Positions 9,027 to 16,792 of a stretch of 64,000 nt of DNA are shown here, piece by piece. The notes beneath the pieces are model-generated. The model searched no databases. It was not told where the DNA came from and saw only the letters and a program-made list of their open reading frames with translations. A program made the translations under genes and the position numbers. Source of the stretch: Fidelibacterota bacterium (lineage in GTDB: Bacteria > Fidelibacterota > Marinisomatia > SCGC-AAA003-L08 > JACNLC01); the NCBI GenBank assembly GCA_018657495.1, contig JABHXA010000005.1, positions 40,749-104,748 on the forward strand. Reading direction: 5' to 3'. Numbering within the stretch: the first letter of the stretch is position 1; every line of letters starts with the position of its first letter.

Positions 9027-9854
9027 CTATCCTGGGAATTTCCTTAAATCATGTAGGATTAAATTTTTCAAAACTTGCTGACGATATTTGGCCGTTGCCC
9101 GAATATCATCAATAGGAAAAATATCCTTGGCAATATTCTCAGCAATGGATTCATCATTTTCCATAGCGAGAAATGATTTACAACAACCATCAAGAGATAC
9201 AATTGTGGGGGCGACTGAACCTGCCATGATAGCTAACTTTGATATGGATTTTTCTACTACAGACCAACCCATAGCATAGTTTATCACTGAAATCGCCATG
9301 GACTGCCGCAATCCAAGTTTATAAAATCTTGAATTATCAAATTGGTTTTTCAAATGTATAGATACCAATATTTCACCGGGTTTTAATGCGGTTTTCCCCG
9401 GGCCTAAAATGAAATCCTCAATGGGCAGTTTTCTTGAACCAAAGGCCGATATCAACTGTAATTCAGCGGAGTACAGATACAACCCGGGGAGTAAATCACC
9501 TGCTGGTGAGGCGTTGCAAATATTTCCTCCAATGGTTGCCCGATTCCTGATTTGGGTTCCAGCGAATTCGTGGCATGCTTGACTCAGGCATGGAAGATCT
9601 TTTTGAATCAAGTGATTTTTACGAATATCTTCAATTGTGACTAGAGCACCAATTTCAATGCTTCCATTTTCCTCTGAAATGCCGCAATAACCGGGTAGAA
9701 TTTTTATATCAATTGCAATTTCAGGCAGCTGCAATCCTGTTCTATATCGCGGCATGAGATCTGTCCCTCCTGCCAGGATGGAATAATCATTTCCGTTTTC
9801 TTTCATAAGAATTTCTTGAAGCTCGGGGATAGATTTTGGACGCAAGTATCTCAA
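9027..9854 (-). CDS. Xanthine dehydrogenase-family FAD-binding subunit (set 2)
   Basis: A 275-residue medium subunit with canonical FAD-binding motifs: ILAGGTDLMPRYR near residue 27, and the second motif in RNRATIGGNICNASPAGD. Its size is normal for the family. It starts with TTG at 9854, overlapping the stop of the 2Fe-2S subunit gene by 4 bases (TTGA), and ends 5 bases before ygfK. No molybdenum subunit adjoins it. The likely catalytic partner is the large subunit at 16793-19084, the first gene of the same unidirectional run. Confidence 0.92.
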   Translation of the reverse strand: MRYLRPKSIPELQEILMKENGNDYSILAGGTDLMPRYRTGLQLPEIAIDIKILPGYCGISEENGSIEIGALVTIEDIRKNHLIQKDLPCLSQACHEFAGTQIRNRATIGGNICNASPAGDLLPGLYLYSAELQLISAFGSRKLPIEDFILGPGKTALKPGEILVSIHLKNQFDNSRFYKLGLRQSMAISVINYAMGWSVVEKSISKLAIMAGSVAPTIVSLDGCCKSFLAMENDESIAENIAKDIFPIDDIRATAKYRQQVLKNLILHDLRKFPG

Positions 9855-10339
9855 CTGTTCTTACCTGTATTTTCTATAGCGTCAATGATTTTTGTATATC
9901 CCGTGCATCGACAGATATTCCCAGAGAGTCCGTCTTTTATTTGCTTTCTTGTTGGTCGATGAAAATCTTCAATGATTTGTTCACCGCTTATAATCATTCC
10001 GGGGATACAATAACCGCATTGAACTGAATGGTCATCAATAAATGCCTGTTGCAATTTTGTCAATTCATTTTCTGGAGAGAATCCTTCAATAGTTGTGATT
10101 TCTGTTTGATGAGCTTCTACAGCAAGAATCAGGCATGAATTCACCGTTTTACCATCCATTACAATCGTACATGCCCCACATTCACCTTCACCACAAACTT
10201 CCTTTGCCCCGGTGAGTTTTAACTCGTCCCGCAACAGGTCAAGAAGACGAATATGGGTTGGAATCCGGCGATTATATTCATTGCCGTTAACCGTTAATTT
10301 CAAATCAAAGAATGATGTTTTCATTTTGGATGCCATCAT
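9851..10339 (-). CDS. Xanthine dehydrogenase-family 2Fe-2S subunit (set 2)
   Basis: A 162-residue two-cluster iron-sulfur subunit. The first cluster motif is CGEGECGACTIVMDGK with the following Cys in VNSCL. The second is QCGYCIPGM and NICRCTGYTK. It begins directly after the TAA stop of the upstream PLP gene, with tandem ATG codons at 10339 and 10336 and a further ATG at residue 6, so the exact start is uncertain by a few codons. In E. coli XdhD the 2Fe-2S domain is fused to the molybdenum subunit. Here it is a separate gene about 6.5 kb downstream of the XdhD-like gene. Confidence 0.93.
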   Translation of the reverse strand: MMASKMKTSFFDLKLTVNGNEYNRRIPTHIRLLDLLRDELKLTGAKEVCGEGECGACTIVMDGKTVNSCLILAVEAHQTEITTIEGFSPENELTKLQQAFIDDHSVQCGYCIPGMIISGEQIIEDFHRPTRKQIKDGLSGNICRCTGYTKIIDAIENTGKNS

Positions 10340-11584
10340 TTAATGTATCAACTCTTTCAAACTTTTTTCTGCCGATTCAATATTTGGTGAAACAGATACA
10401 GGTATTTGGACATTTTTTGCCGCTGAACTGATATCCTTTAAACCGGTACCTGTTGCCAGCACAACAATATTGTCTAAGTTGGATATTCTATTTTCTTTTG
10501 CAGCTTTTAACATTCCTGCATATGCTGCCGCTGACGCAGGTTCACAAAATATACTAGTCGAAGATGACATTATTAATTGGGCCTGTAGAATTTCTTCATC
10601 TGATACAAGAATTCCAAATCCATTTGAATGCCGCACGGCAGCCAGAGCTTTTTCACCATCCCTGGGAAGGTCAACTGAAATACTGTCCGCAATGGTATTT
10701 GATTTAACAGGAATAATCTCACCACCGCTTTCCAATGCATTCACAACAGCGGCGGAATTTTCAGATTGGACAGCCACAAGGGCAGGTATCTTTGATATCC
10801 AACCAAGTTTTAAGAGATCATAGAATCCCTTATATACAGCACCTATGATGCATCCATCCCCCACCGGCACATAAATCTGGTCCGGTGATATCCAGTTCAG
10901 CTGTTCGGCAATTTCGAAAGCAATGGTCTTTTTTCCCTCAGACATAACCGGATTAATACCGGTATTCCGTGAATACCATCCATATCGTTTTGTTAATTCA
11001 AAGGATAAATCAAAGGCATCATCATAACTCCCGTTTACCGGTAATAACTTTGCACCGTATTGGAGGATTTGAGTCAGCTTCGCTATTGGAGCACTATCCG
11101 GCGCCAGGATCAATGCTTTCACACCATGAAAAGCAGAAAGGCAGGCCAATGATGCTGCCGCATTGCCTGTTGAGGCGGCAATTAAAAGATTATCTCCCAG
11201 CTCTTTTGCATGCTGAATCGCTATCTCGCTAGCCCGATCTTTTAATGATCCGCTTGGATTGCGTGTATCATCTTTGATGTATAACTGGTTAAAATGAAGT
11301 TCTTTGGCGATGTTGGGAAATTCAATCAATGGAGTTGCCCCAACCCGAATATTTATATTCTCCGGGGATTCATTTACCGGCAGCAATGGCAAATAACGCC
11401 AAACCGAATCCATGGCGGTTTTGTCCAAGTTCTCTTTTTTCCAGATCGAATTTATATAGTCATAATCAAAAACATAATCCAAATTACCACCGCAATCACA
11501 GGTATATCTAAATGGTTGAACAGGGTATTCTTCCCGGCACTGAATACAGGTAAGGTTTGAAAGTTTTCTGTCTATTCTATCCAT
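10340..11584 (-). CDS. Threonine synthase-like fold-type II PLP enzyme with zinc ribbon
   Basis: A 414-residue PLP enzyme of the threonine synthase/dehydratase fold. The N-terminus carries a four-cysteine ribbon (C13, C16, C29, C31). The PLP lysine is K115 in NPSGSLKDRAS, followed by a substrate/phosphate loop ASTGNAAASLA and a glycine-rich PLP-phosphate loop PVGDGCIIGA. The family includes threonine synthase, but the setting between a second PLP enzyme and hydroxylase subunits argues for a catabolic lyase, perhaps acting on an amino acid released from ring opening. That function is inference. E. coli uses YgeX, a diaminopropionate ammonia-lyase, at this point of the cluster, and this protein does not resemble YgeX closely. 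It is tightly spaced with both neighbours. Confidence 0.85.
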   Translation of the reverse strand: MDRIDRKLSNLTCIQCREEYPVQPFRYTCDCGGNLDYVFDYDYINSIWKKENLDKTAMDSVWRYLPLLPVNESPENINIRVGATPLIEFPNIAKELHFNQLYIKDDTRNPSGSLKDRASEIAIQHAKELGDNLLIAASTGNAAASLACLSAFHGVKALILAPDSAPIAKLTQILQYGAKLLPVNGSYDDAFDLSFELTKRYGWYSRNTGINPVMSEGKKTIAFEIAEQLNWISPDQIYVPVGDGCIIGAVYKGFYDLLKLGWISKIPALVAVQSENSAAVVNALESGGEIIPVKSNTIADSISVDLPRDGEKALAAVRHSNGFGILVSDEEILQAQLIMSSSTSIFCEPASAAAYAGMLKAAKENRISNLDNIVVLATGTGLKDISSAAKNVQIPVSVSPNIESAEKSLKELIH

Positions 11585-11602
11585 TTATTGTGAAATCCTC
11601 TA

Positions 11603-13069
11603 TCAGGTGAATTTTGCCAATAAACCGGTTCTATCATTAAACTCGCTTATGAGATCATCCCATTCATCTACTTTTGAATACTGATCGGACCAATAATTAT
11701 CATCATACCATTGAGCATCCAACTCTTCCATCGTTTTGCCCTGCTGCTCCACCCAGGTGAAATATTTCAGATTATGCATTCGTTTTTTATCGAGATACGT
11801 CAAATCAATAATTGCATCAGTTCCAATTTGCCGCAGATGACCTTCAAAATCGATGGCTGCTTGTCGAGCAGAATATTTACCGTTATTCTGATGTTCTTCC
11901 TGTAACCTGGACTGATACATTTCCATAGAATCTGTTGCGACGGTGAAAATACAATCCTGTTTATTCCATTCATAGTATTTGGCCATTTTAATAGCACCCA
12001 TGATATTGGCAATTGATGATATCCCAAAATGATGTAATGTACTAACAATGTTTTGATCTACACCACGATCGATGAGCTCTTTATGTCCTTCCGGTTCATT
12101 GAATAAACGCATAAGATGGATATTCACTTCATCGTCGATTCCTGCCACCATATCCATATTTTTTAAATTATGAATCCATGGCACATGTTTATCACCAATA
12201 CCTTCGATCCGATGAGCTCCGTATCCGTTATAAAGTAAGGTGGGACATTGTATAGCTTCACCGGCACAAATTTGAATCAGCGGGTATTCCTTCCGTAATA
12301 ATTCTCCTGATCCCAATGCTCCTGCAGATCCCTGGGTTAAAAACAATCCGCTAAATCGAGATGATACATCCTTTTGGGACTCAAAAACATCCTGCATGGC
12401 TCTGCCTGTGACAGCATAATGCCACATAGGATTACCAATCTCCTCAAATTGATTGAGGACGACAATTTTGTCACCCCGTTCGGCTTTGAGCTCTTTTACC
12501 TTATCATAGATTTCCTTCACATTGCTCTCGCTGCCCGGTGTTGCAAATATTTCCGATCCAACTGTTTCCAGCCATTCAAATCTCTCCCGAGACATGCCTT
12601 CAGGAAGAACAGCAATGGCTTCACAACCTAATAAATAGGAATCATAAGCACCACCACGACAATAATTACCAGTAGATGGCCAAAGTGCCTTTTGACTGGT
12701 TGGATCAAATTTTCCGGTTATCAGTTTTTCAACCAAAGGTCCAAATGTGGCACCTACCTTGTGAGCACCGGTGGGAAAGTATTTTCCAAGAAGTACAAAA
12801 ATACGGGCTTCCACTCCAGTCAATTCAGTTGGTAGCTCCAAATAGTTTACATCACCATAACCGCCACCATTCTCAACAGGTTCATTTTTCCAGGTGATCC
12901 TGAATAAATTGAGCGGATCAAGATCCCAGAGCCCAATCCCTTTAAGTTTTGCTTTGATCTTTCCAGGGATAAGTTCCGGGTTTGCCATTTGCTTGTATGT
13001 GGGAAGAATGATGTTTTTTTCCCGGCATCGATTTATTGTATTCTCAAGAATTTGATTTTGTCTGTTCAT
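11603..13069 (-). CDS. Fold-type II PLP-dependent enzyme of unassigned function
   Basis: A 488-residue PLP enzyme distantly related to the cysteine synthase/tryptophan synthase beta group. The probable PLP lysine is K104 in PTGAHKVGATFG. The substrate loop is WPSTGNYCRGG (STGN at 132-135), and a glycine-rich phosphate loop appears as TQGSAGALGSGE. It is about 100 residues longer than typical members because of N- and C-terminal extensions. I recognise a conserved family of this length but know of no firm function for it. Its place between ygeW and the second PLP gene suggests it acts on a carbamoylated or amino intermediate of purine breakdown. The ATG at 13069 follows the YgeW stop by about 10 bases. 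Confidence 0.82.
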   Translation of the reverse strand: MNRQNQILENTINRCREKNIILPTYKQMANPELIPGKIKAKLKGIGLWDLDPLNLFRITWKNEPVENGGGYGDVNYLELPTELTGVEARIFVLLGKYFPTGAHKVGATFGPLVEKLITGKFDPTSQKALWPSTGNYCRGGAYDSYLLGCEAIAVLPEGMSRERFEWLETVGSEIFATPGSESNVKEIYDKVKELKAERGDKIVVLNQFEEIGNPMWHYAVTGRAMQDVFESQKDVSSRFSGLFLTQGSAGALGSGELLRKEYPLIQICAGEAIQCPTLLYNGYGAHRIEGIGDKHVPWIHNLKNMDMVAGIDDEVNIHLMRLFNEPEGHKELIDRGVDQNIVSTLHHFGISSIANIMGAIKMAKYYEWNKQDCIFTVATDSMEMYQSRLQEEHQNNGKYSARQAAIDFEGHLRQIGTDAIIDLTYLDKKRMHNLKYFTWVEQQGKTMEELDAQWYDDNYWSDQYSKVDEWDDLISEFNDRTGLLAKFT

Positions 13070-13079
13070 TTGATTAATT

Positions 13080-14234
13080 TTAGTTTTTTAATAGTTTTGA
13101 AATTTTTTCGATAGGATTATCGGTGGTCAATAAAAACATCATCGCTGCGATAATAAAGGGTTTGTAACTGGCTTCAAGATATGTTTCCTTTCGGTACCTT
13201 TCAAATACACTGGCGCTTACTTCACCCTGCTTGCAGCTAACTCCCGTAATATCAGCAGGCAGACAATGCATATATAAAGCCGAGCCATTTTTTGTTAATT
13301 TCATTTTATCTTCGGTGCATTCCCAATCTGTAAAACTGCTGTTGTTTAACAGGCATTCCTGTTCAAGATCTTTTAGGGATTCGTCATTTCCAGTCATGAG
13401 CAGTTCAGTCCTTTTTTCCATCACATGAAAGGGCGCCCAAGATTTTGGATAAACTACATCCGCATTTGTGAATGCATCAGTCATACTATTGGTAATAGTA
13501 AATTCGCTCCCTGCAATATTTGCATTTGCACGTGCAGTATTTATGACATCGGGGATGAGATCATATCCCTCTGGAAATGCCAGAGTCACATCGATGCCAA
13601 AACGCGGTAGTAATCCAATGATGCCCTGTGGAACTGACAGGGGTTTCCCATAACTTGGGGAATATGCCCATGTCATGGCTACTTTTTTTCCTTTGAGGGC
13701 ATCCAGTGATCCAAAATATTGTTTGAGCATCGCAAGATCACTCATACTTTGGGTTGGATGATCTATATCACATTGCAGATTCACCAATCCCGGACGCTGA
13801 TGCAGGGTACCCTCATCGAAGCCCATATCCAGGGCTTCACCAACTTCTCTCATATAACTGTTGCCCTGGCCAAGAAACATGTCATCACGAATTCCGACAA
13901 TTTGGGTCATAAATGATAACATATTGGCGGTTTCGCGAACGGTTTCGCCGTGGGCAATTTGAGATTTCTTTTCATCCAAATCCATTACTGCTAAACCAAG
14001 GGCATTGGCGGCAGATTGAAAACTGTAGCGCGTTCGCGTACTGTTATCCCTGAATATCGATACTGCCAACCCAGTATCAAACTGGCGAAAGGATTTACCC
14101 TCTTTGTGTAACTTCCTGAACAATTCAGCCACATGAATCGTCGCTTTCAATTCTTCGATGGAATGTTCCCAGGTGAGAAGAAAATTTTTGCTAAAATTTT
14201 CAATACTTCTTAGATCATCAAAATTAAATTTCAT
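13080..14234 (-). CDS. ygeW: Knotted carbamoyltransferase YgeW
   Basis: A 384-residue member of the aspartate/ornithine carbamoyltransferase superfamily, matching the YgeW branch (E. coli YgeW is about 396 residues). The carbamoyl-phosphate site is seen as NSTRTRYSF (S65-R69). HPTQSMSDL is the second phosphate/substrate segment, and MHCLPADITGVSC carries the conserved His-Cys-Leu-Pro loop. The physiological substrate of YgeW was long unknown. In the gut purine-degradation cluster it is proposed to work with YgeY on a ureido intermediate, making carbamoyl phosphate that can yield ATP. It lies between ygeY and the PLP enzyme genes with short spacers. Confidence 0.95.
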   Translation of the reverse strand: MKFNFDDLRSIENFSKNFLLTWEHSIEELKATIHVAELFRKLHKEGKSFRQFDTGLAVSIFRDNSTRTRYSFQSAANALGLAVMDLDEKKSQIAHGETVRETANMLSFMTQIVGIRDDMFLGQGNSYMREVGEALDMGFDEGTLHQRPGLVNLQCDIDHPTQSMSDLAMLKQYFGSLDALKGKKVAMTWAYSPSYGKPLSVPQGIIGLLPRFGIDVTLAFPEGYDLIPDVINTARANANIAGSEFTITNSMTDAFTNADVVYPKSWAPFHVMEKRTELLMTGNDESLKDLEQECLLNNSSFTDWECTEDKMKLTKNGSALYMHCLPADITGVSCKQGEVSASVFERYRKETYLEASYKPFIIAAMMFLLTTDNPIEKISKLLKN

Positions 14235-14247
14235 TGTAATAAGTTGA

Positions 14248-15453
14248 TTAATAATTTTTTGTATAAATTGAAGGAATCGTCGCGTACATTGCTGCTGCTT
14301 TTACCAAATCATTTTTCCATGTAATTTCATTTGGTGAATGGGCCTGATCTTCAGCTCCAGGACCAAATCCAATGCAAGGAATATCAAACATACCCATGAT
14401 TGAAACACCATTTGTTGAGAATGTCCATTTGTCAATTAACGGGTCAGACTTAAATAATCCTCGATATGCTTCTGCCAGGGTTTTTGTTGCAGAGTGATTC
14501 TCTTCTATAAGCCAGCTTGGGAAATAGGCATCACTGGGATAAGTTAATCCCTTATAGGAAGGTTTGGCATAATCATACATTCTTACCTCAGCCCCTACTG
14601 CCGTTACGGAAGGAAGATTTCTAATTTCATGTAGGGCAGATTCAGCAGTTTCGCCAACGGTCAATCGCCGATCAACCGATATTGTACACCCATCCGCTAC
14701 GGCACACCGCGAAGGAGAACTAAAATAAATTTGTGAAACTGTGAGACTTCCCTTACCAAGAAAATCATGATCTTTTAACCGATGATTTAATTCTGCCAAC
14801 TCATCAATGATACTGGTCATTTTATATATGGCATTATCACCGCGATGAGGTGCTGAACCATGTGAACTTAATCCCTTGGTTGACACCTCAATCTCCATTC
14901 TACCGCGATGTCCACGATATATATTGCAGGAAGTCGATTCGGTAATAACGACAAATTCTGGACGAATATTTTGTTCTTTGATAATATATTGCCAGCATAA
15001 TCCATCACAGTCCTCTTCCTGAACTGTGCCTGTAATCAATAGTGTAAAATCACCATCAAGATTTAGGTCCTTAATTATTTTGCCACCATAAACCATTGCA
15101 GCCATGCCGCCTTTCATATCAGAAGCGCCGCGACCGCCAATTACCTTATTATCCTCAAAGCCTCCAAAAGGATCAAAGGCCCATTGATTTGGGTCACCCA
15201 CTCCAACAGTATCGATATGCGCATCCATGGCAATAAGCCGACTTCCCGTTCCAATATACCCTAGGATATTACCCATAGGGTCGATATCAATCCGGTCAAA
15301 CCCCACTTTTTCCATTTCCTGTTTGATTCGTTGTACTACTTTTTCCTCTTCACAGCTTGTACTGGGTATGGCAATCATATCCCTCAAAAAACGAGATATA
15401 TCCTTTTCATAACCTGCCGCAGCAGCCATGACCTTCTTATAATCAATATTCAT
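14248..15453 (-). CDS. ygeY: YgeY-family selenium metabolism-linked M20 hydrolase
   Basis: A 401-residue zinc-dependent hydrolase of the M20/ArgE-DapE family. The metal motifs are DAHIDTVG (H79, D81), [10 protein letters not shown] and the catalytic VQEEDCDG. A dimerisation-domain motif follows ([15 protein letters not shown]). This branch is named for its genomic link to selenium-dependent molybdenum hydroxylases, and that link holds here with YqeB and YqeC nearby. It probably cleaves an amide or ureido bond of a ring-opened purine product together with YgeW. Spacing is 13 bases to ygeW and 3 bases from ssnA. Confidence 0.93.
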   Translation of the reverse strand: MNIDYKKVMAAAAGYEKDISRFLRDMIAIPSTSCEEEKVVQRIKQEMEKVGFDRIDIDPMGNILGYIGTGSRLIAMDAHIDTVGVGDPNQWAFDPFGGFEDNKVIGGRGASDMKGGMAAMVYGGKIIKDLNLDGDFTLLITGTVQEEDCDGLCWQYIIKEQNIRPEFVVITESTSCNIYRGHRGRMEIEVSTKGLSSHGSAPHRGDNAIYKMTSIIDELAELNHRLKDHDFLGKGSLTVSQIYFSSPSRCAVADGCTISVDRRLTVGETAESALHEIRNLPSVTAVGAEVRMYDYAKPSYKGLTYPSDAYFPSWLIEENHSATKTLAEAYRGLFKSDPLIDKWTFSTNGVSIMGMFDIPCIGFGPGAEDQAHSPNEITWKNDLVKAAAMYATIPSIYTKNY

Positions 15454-15456
15454 ATT

Positions 15457-16779
15457 TTATCCAATCTTTTCAATTTTTTTCCATAATTTCACAGATTCCT
15501 GACAAGCGTTAGCCAGAACATCTTCTTTATTTATATCAACAAATTCAAAGTCTCTTATCCTAAATTTACCCCTGGTGATTACATCGCTGGGAGAAGCAAA
15601 ACCGCCAAAGACATGGCTCATAATATTTGATTCATTTAGTTCTGTGTTTGGATTATACTCATACATGACCAGATCAGCCTGATATCCAATTTCAATCCTA
15701 CCAATTTTCTGATTAAATAATCTGCTTACCATTTCTGAATTATTGTTAAATAGTAAATTGGGATAATCGATATTTTTATCAGGACCCTTTAGATGAGAAC
15801 TGCGGATTATTTCTGCCTGGTTTACCTCGTTTAGCATATTTGCCTGTTTGCCATCTGTCCCCAGCGCAACCGGTAGAATTCCTAAAGTTTTTGCAGAGAG
15901 TTTACCAACTCGATTGCCAGCATTAGATGTTGGACAATGAACCAAAAAGGCACCTTTACTTTTTATAATTTCAATGTCTTCAGGCTCAAGATGTATCCCA
16001 TGGATCAATAAACTGTCTTTATTGATTATACCCGCTGAATTCAATCGATCGATGACTGAACGATATCCCCTTTTTACAGCATCTTTATGATCAGCTCTGT
16101 CTTCAGCAACATGAATATGAATGCCTGGATTATCAATTTCATTCAGGTGGTTACATATTGTACTCAGTGAATTATCAGAAAGTGTAAATGAGGCATGGAG
16201 ACCCATCATTGGGTGGACAAAGGGATTTGACCTGTATTTTTCAATAGAATTGATATTTTCCTGCAAAGCAGATTCAAAGATTTTTTTACCATTTCGATCA
16301 CTCGTTTCAATGGCAGTTCCAATGCGGATTCCAAATTTATCGGCAACTTTAACAAGATGATCGATTGAGCCATCTATATAATTCTGGCTGGAATGATGAT
16401 CCATAATTGTCGTAACCCCGGACTCTAGAGCAGACATCAATCCAACCTGAAATGATGCATGTGTCGAGGCATCATCCAGCGCTAAATCCAATTTCCACCA
16501 GACCTGCTGAAGTTTCTCGACAAAATTAACCGGTTTAATACGTGGTGCCGGCATTCCAAGAGCCAGAGATGAATAGAGATGATTATGGGCATTAATCATT
16601 CCCGGCAGAACATATTTTCCACCCATATCAAAGACGCTTTGATAATTTGAGAGATCAGAATGCTGGCTGCCAATTTCGGTTATAATTCCATCTTCACTTA
16701 CAATTGAGGTATTCAGATTTAATTTTGATTCGCCAATTGGATTTATTATTGTCAAATTTTTAAATAAAGTTTTACTCAT
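15457..16779 (-). CDS. ssnA: SsnA-type aminohydrolase
   Basis: A 440-residue amidohydrolase-superfamily enzyme matching SsnA. The metal-binding HxH is in NAHNHLYSS (H65, H67). IHIHVAED carries the third histidine, LLIHGIHL and HCPTSNAGN follow, and the aspartate is in ALGTDGKQAN. The DHHSSQNYIDGS stretch is typical of SsnA rather than of guanine deaminase. SsnA is required for uric acid use in gut bacteria carrying this cluster; its exact reaction is not settled, but hydrolysis of a purine-derived ring is likely. It sits between the XdhD-like gene (13-base spacer) and ygeY. Confidence 0.9.
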   Translation of the reverse strand: MSKTLFKNLTIINPIGESKLNLNTSIVSEDGIITEIGSQHSDLSNYQSVFDMGGKYVLPGMINAHNHLYSSLALGMPAPRIKPVNFVEKLQQVWWKLDLALDDASTHASFQVGLMSALESGVTTIMDHHSSQNYIDGSIDHLVKVADKFGIRIGTAIETSDRNGKKIFESALQENINSIEKYRSNPFVHPMMGLHASFTLSDNSLSTICNHLNEIDNPGIHIHVAEDRADHKDAVKRGYRSVIDRLNSAGIINKDSLLIHGIHLEPEDIEIIKSKGAFLVHCPTSNAGNRVGKLSAKTLGILPVALGTDGKQANMLNEVNQAEIIRSSHLKGPDKNIDYPNLLFNNNSEMVSRLFNQKIGRIEIGYQADLVMYEYNPNTELNESNIMSHVFGGFASPSDVITRGKFRIRDFEFVDINKEDVLANACQESVKLWKKIEKIG

Positions 16780-16792
16780 CCCGGTTGCTTTC

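Noticed and set aside
10340..11584. Simple annotation as threonine synthase
   Set aside because: The fold and zinc ribbon fit, but the gene sits inside a purine-type catabolic operon with another PLP enzyme and no threonine biosynthesis genes, so the specific name is not supported.
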